Origin: Deltaproteobacteria bacterium
GTDB taxonomy: Bacteria; Myxococcota_A; Polyangia; Polyangiales; Houyiibacteriaceae
Assembly (NCBI GenBank): GCA_003647035.1
Contig: QMMB01000225.1
Location: 1 to 6,038 of the forward strand
Length of the DNA: 6,038 bases
Reading direction: 5' to 3'
This document shows, piece after piece, positions 1 through 5,018 of the stretch. The translations under genes were made by a program, and so were the position numbers. The number at the start of each line of letters is the position of its first letter. The stretch's first letter is position 1. The notes under the pieces are model-generated. The model saw nothing but the letters and a program-made list of their open reading frames with translations. It had not been told where the DNA came from and did not search any database.

Positions 1-2
1 GG

Positions 3-209
3 GCCAACCCCGAGCTCGGGCTCTCCGCGGCACTGTCGCACAACGGCTTTCCGTTTTCGCCGACCGGACAGACGAGGACGGTGAAGATAACCGCCGCGGT
101 CTACGAGTCCCTCGGCCTCTACCGCGGGGTCTTTCACACGCTTCGGCACGGCCCGATCATCGAGCTTCTGCCTCCGCGCTTGGTGCCACAAGTGCAACGC
201 GCTGCGTGA
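3..209 (+). CDS. 3' end of an unrecognised protein (partial)
   Basis: This frame is open from the left edge to a TGA at 207-209 and gives the last 68 residues of a protein that starts outside the window. Almost every codon ends in G or C, as in the other genes here, so the frame is very probably real. The visible part has no cysteine and ends with hydrophobic and basic residues (around IIELLPPRLVPQ). I do not recognise the family. The tail faintly resembles the C-terminal ends of short-chain dehydrogenases, but no catalytic motif is inside the window, so no function is assigned. It converges on the thiolase-like gene with only 8 bp between the two stop codons, leaving no room for a separate terminator. 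Confidence 0.65.
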   Translation, partial: ANPELGLSAALSHNGFPFSPTGQTRTVKITAAVYESLGLYRGVFHTLRHGPIIELLPPRLVPQVQRAA

Positions 210-217
210 CCGACCAC

Positions 218-1405
218 CTACACGGTGCAGATTACCGACGACCCGTGGCCAAACAGGCCTTGGTTGACGGTGATTCCGGCCTTCGCGCCCGCGACTTGCC
301 GTCCTTCGGCTTGACCGCGCAGTTGCCACGTTAGCTCGCACACCTGTGCGATCGCCTGCGCCGGGACCGCTTCGCCGAAGCATCCCAGGCCTCCGCTCGG
401 GTTGCCCGGTACGCGGCCGCCGAGGCGGGTGTCGCCGCCGCGTAGGAGCTTCTCCGCGTCGCCGGGTGGGCACAGCCCGATTTGTTCGTACCAATCGAGC
501 TCTAGCGCAGTCGACAGGTCGTAGACCTCGGCGAGGCTCATGTCTTCGGGGCCGAGGCCCGCTTCTTCGTAGGCGTCGTGCGCGATCGATTCCTTGAACC
601 CGACGTCGGGCATCCCGACGCCGGCCTTCGAATCGGTCGCCAGATTGGGCATCTCGATGATGTCGTTCGGATAGACTGGCGTGACAGTCGACACCGCTGC
701 GATCTTCACTGGGTCGGTCGTGTGCTTCCGGGCGAAATCCATGCTCGAGAGCACCAGGGCTGCTGCGCCGTCGCTCGTCGCACAGATGTCGAGCAGATGA
801 AGTGGGTCGGCCACCAGCACCGAGCTCATCACATCTTCGAGGGCCACCTCTTTGCGGTAGCGCGCGTTTCGGTTGTGAAGGCCATGCCTCGAGTTCTTCA
901 CCTTGACCGCGGCGAAGTCCTGCGGAGTTGCGCCGTAGGCGTCCATGCGTCGGCGCGCGTAGAGCCCAAAATACGTGGGGTTGGTGATCCCTTGAATGTG
1001 GAAGCGCAACCAATCCGGATCTTCGGGTCGCCGGCCGCCCGTCGGCGCAAAAAAGCCTTTCGGCGCCGCGTCGGCGCCGATCACCAGCGCGACCTCGCAG
1101 AGCCCAGCCAAAATATGCGCCCGCGCGACGCCAATCGCCTGTGCGCCGGTCGCGCATGCGCCGTACGAGCTCGACACCTTGGCTCCAGACCAACCGAGCG
1201 CTTGCGCAAAAGTCGCGCCCGCTACGTAGCCCGGGTAGCCATTGCGCATCGTGTCGCCGCCAGCCACCAGTTGAATGTCTTTCCACTCGACCCCTGCGTC
1301 CTTCAACGCATCTCGTGCTGCTTTGACGCCGTAGCCAACGAAGCTTTGCCCCCATTTACCCCAGGGGTGCATGCCGACACCGAGAACCGCAACGTCTTTG
1401 CTCAT
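218..1405 (-). CDS. SCP-x/lipid-transfer-type thiolase-fold enzyme, possibly an acyl-CoA aldolase
   Basis: The product has 395 residues, the usual length for the SCP-x thiolase branch. The start at 1405 is chosen because it opens with MSKDVAVLGVG, has a GGGAG six bases upstream and overlaps the DUF35 stop as ATGA; the open frame extends further upstream but only as a shadow of that gene. Seen: the nucleophile-loop Cys84 in GACATGAQAIG, the EVYDLS segment (Tyr295) followed by WYEQIGLCPPG, NPSGG at 335-339, GEAV at 344-347, and GLFGHGSS near the end. In classical SCP-x thiolases the HD motif carries His where Tyr295 lies, the GHP motif carries His where Glu345 lies, and a C-terminal Cys is present. 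All three look replaced. Known: Ltp2-type aldolases of steroid side-chain degradation share the fold, use tyrosines, and need a DUF35 partner. Inferred: a cytosolic acyl-CoA thiolase or retro-aldolase working with the adjacent DUF35 protein. The substrate is unknown. Confidence 0.9.
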   Translation of the reverse strand: MSKDVAVLGVGMHPWGKWGQSFVGYGVKAARDALKDAGVEWKDIQLVAGGDTMRNGYPGYVAGATFAQALGWSGAKVSSSYGACATGAQAIGVARAHILAGLCEVALVIGADAAPKGFFAPTGGRRPEDPDWLRFHIQGITNPTYFGLYARRRMDAYGATPQDFAAVKVKNSRHGLHNRNARYRKEVALEDVMSSVLVADPLHLLDICATSDGAAALVLSSMDFARKHTTDPVKIAAVSTVTPVYPNDIIEMPNLATDSKAGVGMPDVGFKESIAHDAYEEAGLGPEDMSLAEVYDLSTALELDWYEQIGLCPPGDAEKLLRGGDTRLGGRVPGNPSGGLGCFGEAVPAQAIAQVCELTWQLRGQAEGRQVAGAKAGITVNQGLFGHGSSVICTV

Positions 1406-1851
1406 GCTGCACTCCCGTCGTTGGTCGGCTTCCAGTTCCAAGTGAAGTAGACGTGCTCGTCGTCCTCGTAGAGCTCGCGAAGCACGAGCTCCATCGGCAT
1501 GCCAGTGTTCAAGGCATCGACTCCGATGCCGTCTGCCACCTGGCCGAGAATCGTGATCCCTTCTTCTTCGAGCTCGACCGCAGCGATAGCGAACGGCTCG
1601 AATGGTTCTTTCGCGACGAAAGGCGGAGGTGGCTTGTAGTTCGCGCTCGTGTACGACCACACCTTCCCCGTGCGGCTCAAGGGCACCTCTTCAAGGTCGG
1701 CCTCGTCGCATGCCGGGTTCCTGCAAAAGGTCTTCTCCGCGGGAAAGAAATAGGTCCCACACGCGCGGCATCGTGTTCCGAGCAGTCGAGGCTCGCGCGG
1801 GTCCATGGTGAAGAGGCCTTCGACGGCCGGTGTCTTGGTTTTGTCAGGCAT
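1402..1851 (-). CDS. DUF35 zinc-ribbon/OB-fold protein, partner of the thiolase-like enzyme
   Basis: From the ATG at 1851 this is a 149-residue protein. A rubredoxin-like zinc ribbon with C28-X2-C31 and C43-X4-C48 is followed by an OB-fold (about residues 55-135, with GKVWSYTSAN, FAIAAVELEEEG and MPMELVLRELYEDD). Length and order are typical of DUF35 (OB_aCoA_assoc) proteins. Members bind acyl-CoA and form obligate complexes with thiolase-fold enzymes; ChsH2-DUF35 with Ltp2 is the best-studied case. The 4-bp ATGA overlap with the thiolase gene supports a 1:1 partnership. Two other in-frame starts exist, ATG at 1866 and GTG at 1878. I prefer 1851 because a possible promoter would start transcription near 1860, a weak GGAA sits nine bases upstream, and the homology-like region begins just after it. 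Confidence 0.9.
   Translation of the reverse strand: MPDKTKTPAVEGLFTMDPREPRLLGTRCRACGTYFFPAEKTFCRNPACDEADLEEVPLSRTGKVWSYTSANYKPPPPFVAKEPFEPFAIAAVELEEEGITILGQVADGIGVDALNTGMPMELVLRELYEDDEHVYFTWNWKPTNDGSAA
1412..1416 (-). promoter_or_regulatory. Shine-Dalgarno GGGAG that fixes the thiolase start
   Basis: On the minus strand GGGAG lies six bases before the ATG at 1405. It supports that codon over in-frame upstream starts, which would run through the DUF35 gene. It lies inside the 3' end of the DUF35 gene, so translation of the two is probably coupled. Confidence 0.6.
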
Positions 1852-1866
1852 CGTGAAAGGTTCCAT

Positions 1867-1895
1867 GAAATAGAACACGTTTCACTGAGTTTCAA
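1867..1895 (-). promoter_or_regulatory. Possible promoter of the DUF35-thiolase operon
   Basis: On the minus strand TTGAAA (1895-1890, 5 of 6 to the -35 consensus) is followed after 17 bp by TATTTC (1872-1867), a weak -10. Transcription would start near 1860, just before the ATG at 1851. The KstR-like palindrome fills most of the spacer, a classic place for a repressor. The -35 overlaps the stop codon of the upstream gene. The weak -10 keeps confidence low. Confidence 0.3.
1871..1884. promoter_or_regulatory. KstR-like palindromic operator candidate
   Basis: The sequence TAGAACACGTTTCA fits TnnAACnnGTTnnA at all eight fixed positions. That is the consensus of KstR, the TetR-family repressor of cholesterol catabolism in actinobacteria. 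It lies about 20 bp upstream of the chosen DUF35 start, in the short gap before the operon. With equal base frequencies a match is expected about 0.09 times in a window this size, so chance is not excluded, but the position before a DUF35/thiolase pair is apt. No regulator gene is in the window, and use of this motif outside actinobacteria is inference. Confidence 0.4.
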
Positions 1896-2575
1896 GCCGA
1901 CTTGGCGTACTGCGCTTTGGTTCGTTCGAGGAGGTCGGTTAGGTCCTCTCGGAGGGCTTCGAGGCTGTCGAGTGTTGCGCGCGCCGTCGAGCGATTCAGG
2001 CCGTCGATCTCCTCGACCATCCTCTCGAGCCGCCTCGCTGCAGCCACCGTGCGCCGGATCGCGTCCAGCTGTTCTGCGCCCTCGGGCTTTGGGTTGAAGA
2101 CCGGGTTGAACCGTTTGCGGAGCTCCGCGACCGGCGCACCTTCTTCGAACACCGCTTCCCGGAGCTCATCGACCACGCTCTGGTCGACCGCGCGTTCGTG
2201 CCCGGCGTCGTTGCTTGGGTGCTTCTTTAGGGCCTTTGCGAAATAGTCGACTGCATCGCAGGTCGGAATGCGCTCGCTGAGGCCGTCCCGCTTCAGGACC
2301 GATGGGGCGTGCCGCTTGAGCGCAACGTACGACCCCGTGAGCTTGTCGGCCGTCGCCTGCTTGAGCTGAAGCTCGAGCGAGCAGTACGAGTAGAAGTCCT
2401 CATACCCCCAGCCGAGGTATGATTCCCGATTGCGGACCTCGACGAGCGCCTCCGCCATGCTCACCCACGAACGCTTGAACTCGCGCGCGCGCCGGACGAC
2501 GTGAACTCGAAGCTCGTCTGCCCCCTCTGCTTCGAGCGCCTCTGCGAGGTCGCCGAGCCTTTGATGCGTAGCCAT
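1892..2575 (-). CDS. Hypothetical helical/coiled-coil protein, myxobacterial type
   Basis: The 227-residue product starts MATHQRLGDLAEAL; the frame stays open upstream but that extension crosses the divergent promoter and gene, so the ATG at 2575 is chosen. The N-terminal half holds FKRSWVSMAEAL and GWGYEDFYSYC (residues 33-65), then LKQATADKLTGSY (71-83), a layout I associate with conserved hypothetical proteins common in myxobacteria. It somewhat resembles helical DNA-binding or ParB/KorB-like segments. The C-terminal third (about 165-225) is charged with heptad-like leucines and is probably a coiled coil. There is no signal peptide, membrane segment or catalytic motif. It lies 40 bp upstream of the DUF35 start on the same strand, so read-through is possible, but nothing ties it to acyl-CoA chemistry. 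A DNA-binding or scaffold role is a guess. Confidence 0.8.
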   Translation of the reverse strand: MATHQRLGDLAEALEAEGADELRVHVVRRAREFKRSWVSMAEALVEVRNRESYLGWGYEDFYSYCSLELQLKQATADKLTGSYVALKRHAPSVLKRDGLSERIPTCDAVDYFAKALKKHPSNDAGHERAVDQSVVDELREAVFEEGAPVAELRKRFNPVFNPKPEGAEQLDAIRRTVAAARRLERMVEEIDGLNRSTARATLDSLEALREDLTDLLERTKAQYAKSA

Positions 2576-2589
2576 CGACGCTCTATAAC
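2561..2589 (+). promoter_or_regulatory. Sigma-70-type promoter of the nucleotidyltransferase gene
   Basis: TTGATG (2561-2566), a 17-bp spacer and TATAAC (2584-2589, 5 of 6 to consensus) lie directly before the GTG start at 2596. Start-site spacing rules put +1 at about 2595-2597, on the start codon itself, which implies a leaderless mRNA; no Shine-Dalgarno is visible. The -35 lies inside the first codons of the divergent gene. Confidence 0.5.
2582..2587 (-). promoter_or_regulatory. Minus-strand -10 element sharing the same TATA core
   Basis: Read on the minus strand, 2587-2582 is TATAGA, and +1 would fall on the A of the ATG at 2575, again a leaderless arrangement. No convincing -35 is found 16-18 bp upstream. 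The TATA core is shared with the plus-strand promoter, so the two genes may compete for or share polymerase at one symmetrical element. Confidence 0.35.
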
Positions 2590-2595
2590 ACCGAA

Positions 2596-3426
2596 GTGCC
2601 GCGAACCACAGTGGAGCAGAACGCCGCGCGGCGCCGCGCAGCCACCTCGATGCTCGCAACCGAGCTCGTCGGTGACGTGGCCCGGGCTATCGCGGGGCCG
2701 GGGATGCAGGTGATGCCGGTCAAGGGCGCGCTCCTTCAACATTGGCTCTACGAAGACCCGGCCGAGCGGCCGATGACCGACGTGGATCTCCTCGTTCGCC
2801 CGGACGATTTCGGCAGCGTCGTCGAGTCCCTCGAGGCAGCTGGCTATAGGAGAACGCGCCACCGTAGCGTAGGAGGAATCGTCATGGAGACCCCCTTCGG
2901 GTTGGCGCTCGACCTTCATTCGCAGCTCTTCGATTGCGCGCGGTACCGGATGCCCACCGCAGACTTGTTCGCGCGGAGCTCCGAGGATCACGTTCTGTAC
3001 AGCGCAAGCGTGCAGATCCCGTCACCGCTCGATGTCTATGCGCACCTCATCGGCAAATTCGGCAGTGACCATCTCGACGGGGAGGCCACGGCACGCCTCG
3101 ATGAAATCGCGCGAATGGAGACACGCCTCGATGCCTCGCCCGATGCGGTGGCCCGGCACCTCGTGCTCTGCGGCATGCGTCGAGCGTCGCGATATGTGCT
3201 TCCGTTGGTCCACCGAGCTGTGGGCAGCGGATTCGCGCTACGGGTGTACGATTCTCTTCCTTTCGATCCGATGGGTCGCGGGGTTGCGGCGACGGCCAAC
3301 CTGTTGTTGGCAGGTGCGGCGCCAGGGGCTCTCGGGGGCGCACTCGTCGCCCACATGCTCAACGACTCCCTGCCGCGAGGGGTTCACTCCGGCGCCCGCG
3401 CGTTGTTGCAACGGGCCCGCAGGTGA
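2596..3426 (+). CDS. Nucleotidyltransferase-like protein (NTP_transf_5 type)
   Basis: This is a 276-residue protein from GTG at 2596. Seen: KGALLQHWLYEDP (43-55), RPMTDVDLLV (58-67) with the paired acidic residues Asp62 and Asp64, and LDLHSQL (105-111) with Asp106 as likely third metal ligand. These are the signature parts of the uncharacterised nucleotidyltransferase family PF14907 (NTP_transf_5, polymerase-beta/MNT fold); the helical C-terminal half is usual. Such genes occur beside HprK-like kinases and PqqD-like proteins in lasso-peptide clusters, where the transferase is reported to elaborate the phosphorylated peptide. Here the gene is convergent to a peptide operon that has exactly those partners, which suggests, by inference, a tailoring role. 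A polysaccharide or antitoxin-like role is the alternative. In-frame GTG at 2611 and ATG at 2650 are other possible starts, but the promoter geometry favours 2596. Confidence 0.85.
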   Translation: MPRTTVEQNAARRRAATSMLATELVGDVARAIAGPGMQVMPVKGALLQHWLYEDPAERPMTDVDLLVRPDDFGSVVESLEAAGYRRTRHRSVGGIVMETPFGLALDLHSQLFDCARYRMPTADLFARSSEDHVLYSASVQIPSPLDVYAHLIGKFGSDHLDGEATARLDEIARMETRLDASPDAVARHLVLCGMRRASRYVLPLVHRAVGSGFALRVYDSLPFDPMGRGVAATANLLLAGAAPGALGGALVAHMLNDSLPRGVHSGARALLQRARR

Positions 3427-3445
3427 TCTGGCCATCCACCGATCA
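3424..3445. terminator. Small inverted repeat between two convergent stop codons
   Basis: TGATC (3424-3428) and GATCA (3441-3445) form 5-bp inverted arms around a 12-bp loop that contains the palindrome TGGCCA. Each arm contains one of the two facing stop codons. The stem is short and has no T-run, so as an intrinsic terminator it is weak on either strand. It is the only structured element in the 16-bp gap. Confidence 0.2.
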
Positions 3446-3661
3446 GGAAGAGACGGGGCCAATCGGGCAGGCCCCAGGGGACCCCTTGGAGGGTGGCGCA
3501 GGAACGCAGCTCGTCGCGATGGCCTCTAGAGGCTCCCGATAGACAATTTGCGGCGGTTCGTAGGGCGCGCGCCCAGAGACTCCACCAGAGACTCCACCAG
3601 AGACTCCACCAGAGCCCACACTGCTTGTTTCGCTTGGAGTGCTGGTCTTCTTCCGTTCCAC
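3443..3661 (-). CDS. Probable precursor peptide of a radical-SAM-modified RiPP
   Basis: This 72-residue peptide starts at GTG 3661, 14 bp after the radical SAM stop and with GAGGGG four bases upstream. Residues 1-14 are polar, 17-30 are a GGVS repeat, and 33-50 (APYEPPQIVYREPLEAIA) resemble the leader segment that PqqD-like domains bind in radical-SAM peptide systems (Tyr/Pro, then an acidic EPLE, then a small-residue AIA). The putative core, about 51-72, has Cys52 and Cys65 separated by 12 residues rich in Pro, Gly and Ser, one Lys59, and ends GPVSS. Position as the last gene after PqqD-like and radical SAM genes is the strongest argument. Third-position GC is lower than in the neighbours, as often in small variable peptides. 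I do not recognise a named family. A fortuitous reading frame is the alternative; start signal and context make that less likely. Confidence 0.68.
   Translation of the reverse strand: MERKKTSTPSETSSVGSGGVSGGVSGGVSGRAPYEPPQIVYREPLEAIATSCVPAPPSKGSPGACPIGPVSS
3575..3610 (-). repeat. Three perfect 12-bp tandem repeats inside the peptide gene
   Basis: The unit AGAGACTCCACC (plus strand) is repeated exactly three times and partly continues at 3611. On the coding strand it specifies GGVS three times (residues 18-29). Perfect identity, including third positions, points to recent duplication by slippage. A 12-bp unit changes length by four residues without a frameshift. Confidence 0.92.
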
Positions 3662-3665
3662 TTCG

Positions 3666-3671
3666 CCCCTC
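3666..3671 (-). promoter_or_regulatory. Shine-Dalgarno GAGGGG for the small peptide
   Basis: GAGGGG lies four bases before the GTG at 3661, within the 14-bp gap after the radical SAM stop codon. It is among the clearest ribosome-binding sites of the minus operon and indicates that the short frame is translated. High expression relative to the enzyme genes would be normal for a precursor peptide. Confidence 0.5.
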
Positions 3672-3675
3672 GCGG

Positions 3676-4740
3676 TTACACTACAGTAAGTCGGACCCGC
3701 GTGCGACCCGACGCGGCCATCCTCTGGGCGGCGGGCGGGTAGATCGCGAGCGGGTCTCCCGAATACGTGTGCGCCGCTCCCGGGCAGAAGTTCGAGAGGA
3801 GCCCTGCGTCACCCAAGCCTTCGAGCTTACGCCGCGCGGCCTTGGTCGTTTCCCGGACCTCCCGAAGCATACCCGACCCCGCCCAGATCTCGGTGACGCG
3901 CCGTTCGTGCAGGTTGCCAATCGAAACGCGCCACTGCACGCAGGGCAGAACGCTCCCGTAAGGATCAATGGCGATGTTGTTCGACCCCGCGCCGCAGTGC
4001 TTGTCGGTACCCGCCATGTTCGTTCTCCGTGCGGCGGCGGGCGAGGGGTCCTTCGTGACTCCGACGTCTCGCTTCGAGTGCGCCTCGAGCGCCCGCCGAT
4101 ATCGCGCCTGACCTTCGAGGCTCGCTTCGACGGCCAACGTACTCCGGTCGCCGTTGTCCCTGGGCTTCACCTCTGGATCGATCTGCAACGCAACGTCTAG
4201 GTCGTCGCAAACCGCGAGCAGTTCTTCAACCTCGTGCTCGTTCCATCGTGTCAGCACGCTATTGGCTTTCACCCGTAGCCCGATCGAGTTCATCGTGCGG
4301 ATGTTGGCCAAGAGGCGCGTGAAGCTCCCCGGCACCCGTGTTTGCCGATCGTGTGTGTCCGCCGTCGCGCCGTGAATGCTCACTTCGACGAGAAACGGGT
4401 CGACTTCATCTCGAATTCGGCGAGCCACCGCTTCTTTGATCGCGTGGCCATTGGTCTTGAGCCGGATCACGAACCCGAGGTCACGCGCATGTCCCGCGAT
4501 TTCGAAGAAGTGCGGGTGTGCGAGCGGCTCGCCACCGGTCAACGAGAGGTTGAGCACGCCGAGAGAGGCGAGGTCGTGCAGGAGCTCACGATACTGAGCG
4601 AGGGACAGTCGCTTCCCGCCGAGAGACAGGTCGTTGTAGCAAAACGTGCAGTCGAGGTTGCAGGCGTAGGTGAGTTCGAGCAGCACCGACATCAGCCGAT
4701 TGTCGTTCCAAGTGCGCTTCACCGTGTCGGAGTAGCTCAT
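3676..4740 (-). CDS. Radical SAM peptide-modifying enzyme with reduced SPASM/twitch domain
   Basis: The 354-residue product has the canonical CX3CX2C cluster motif (Cys27, Cys31, Cys34, in TYACNLDCTFCYN) that binds the [4Fe-4S] cluster and S-adenosylmethionine, and GGEP at 69-72 for the SAM amino group. The C-terminal part carries a SPASM start (Cys249, then G-X4-C ending at Cys267, within IAIDPYGSVLPC) and one further Cys319 in NFCPG. The usual CX2CX5CX3C block is missing, so the auxiliary cluster site is reduced, with only three obvious cysteine ligands. SPASM/twitch enzymes make thioether, carbon-carbon or similar bonds on ribosomal peptides. The start overlaps the PqqD-like stop as ATGA, and the candidate substrate peptide follows 14 bp downstream. 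The actual bond made cannot be read from the sequence. Confidence 0.94.
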   Translation of the reverse strand: MSYSDTVKRTWNDNRLMSVLLELTYACNLDCTFCYNDLSLGGKRLSLAQYRELLHDLASLGVLNLSLTGGEPLAHPHFFEIAGHARDLGFVIRLKTNGHAIKEAVARRIRDEVDPFLVEVSIHGATADTHDRQTRVPGSFTRLLANIRTMNSIGLRVKANSVLTRWNEHEVEELLAVCDDLDVALQIDPEVKPRDNGDRSTLAVEASLEGQARYRRALEAHSKRDVGVTKDPSPAAARRTNMAGTDKHCGAGSNNIAIDPYGSVLPCVQWRVSIGNLHERRVTEIWAGSGMLREVRETTKAARRKLEGLGDAGLLSNFCPGAAHTYSGDPLAIYPPAAQRMAASGRTRVRLTVV

Positions 4741-5018
4741 GATCGCGTGATTGCGCCTGCCCGTAGGAGCTCGGCGACGAGGGACGAGGCGTCCAATCGC
4801 GCTCGCTCGGCGTCGACGGCATACCGTTCGGTAATGCTCGTGATCACTTCGTCCAGGCTGTGCTCGGCCTTCAGCTGCTCCACGATGAAAGCGCCCACTT
4901 CATTTACTACGAGTACCTCGCCGGCGTCCTGAAGGACGAAGATGCCTTCGTCGTCCATCACGCGAAACCTGGCGTGCGGGTCAACGCGATAGTGCTGCGT
5001 GCTGGTTTCGGTACTCAT
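4737..5018 (-). CDS. PqqD-like peptide chaperone (RRE domain)
   Basis: A 93-residue protein in the size range of stand-alone PqqD domains (about 90 residues). The chosen start gives MSTETSTQHYRVDPHARFRV; upstream in-frame codons lie inside the kinase gene. Visible family pattern: R-V-D-P near the start, beta strands around GIFVLQDAGEVLVVNEVGAF (25-44), where the N-E pair matches the usual LNE, then helices with a hydrophobic SLDEVITSITERYAVD (54-69) and a C-terminal LVAELLRAGAI. Such proteins bind the leader of a RiPP precursor with a winged-helix fold and present it to the radical SAM enzyme. The gene overlaps the kinase-like gene by 38 bp and the radical SAM gene by 4 bp, so the three are almost surely co-translated. 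Confidence 0.9.
   Translation of the reverse strand: MSTETSTQHYRVDPHARFRVMDDEGIFVLQDAGEVLVVNEVGAFIVEQLKAEHSLDEVITSITERYAVDAERARLDASSLVAELLRAGAITRS

Noticed and set aside
578..1450. Plus-strand 290-residue open frame
   Set aside because: It is fully antisense to the thiolase-like gene, has a composition rich in Arg, His and Val typical of shadow frames, and no recognisable domain.
1406..1660. N-terminal extension of the thiolase-like protein to 480 residues
   Set aside because: The extension is Arg-rich, lies entirely within the DUF35 gene in another frame, and the ATG at 1405 has a good GGGAG site and the expected family N-terminus.
1853..1889. Second inverted pair GTGAAA/TTTCAC around the DUF35 start as a separate operator
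   Set aside because: The arms are short and imperfect outside six bases and largely coincide with the better-defined KstR-like palindrome and the start region.
2576..2659. 28-residue upstream extension of the hypothetical coiled-coil protein
   Set aside because: It would cross the divergent promoter and the start of the opposite gene; the ATG at 2575 fits the -10 spacing.
2461..2991. Minus-strand 176-residue open frame
   Set aside because: It overlaps both the coiled-coil gene and the nucleotidyltransferase gene, which have recognisable motifs or better codon use; this frame has neither.
3575..3615. CRISPR-like or regulatory repeat array
   Set aside because: Units are 12 bp, directly adjacent without spacers, and in frame with a coding sequence; they are a coding tandem repeat.
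3493..4200. Plus-strand 235-residue open frame
   Set aside because: It is antisense to the peptide and radical SAM genes, with no domain; its QRLHQRLHQ run is only the 12-bp repeat in another frame.
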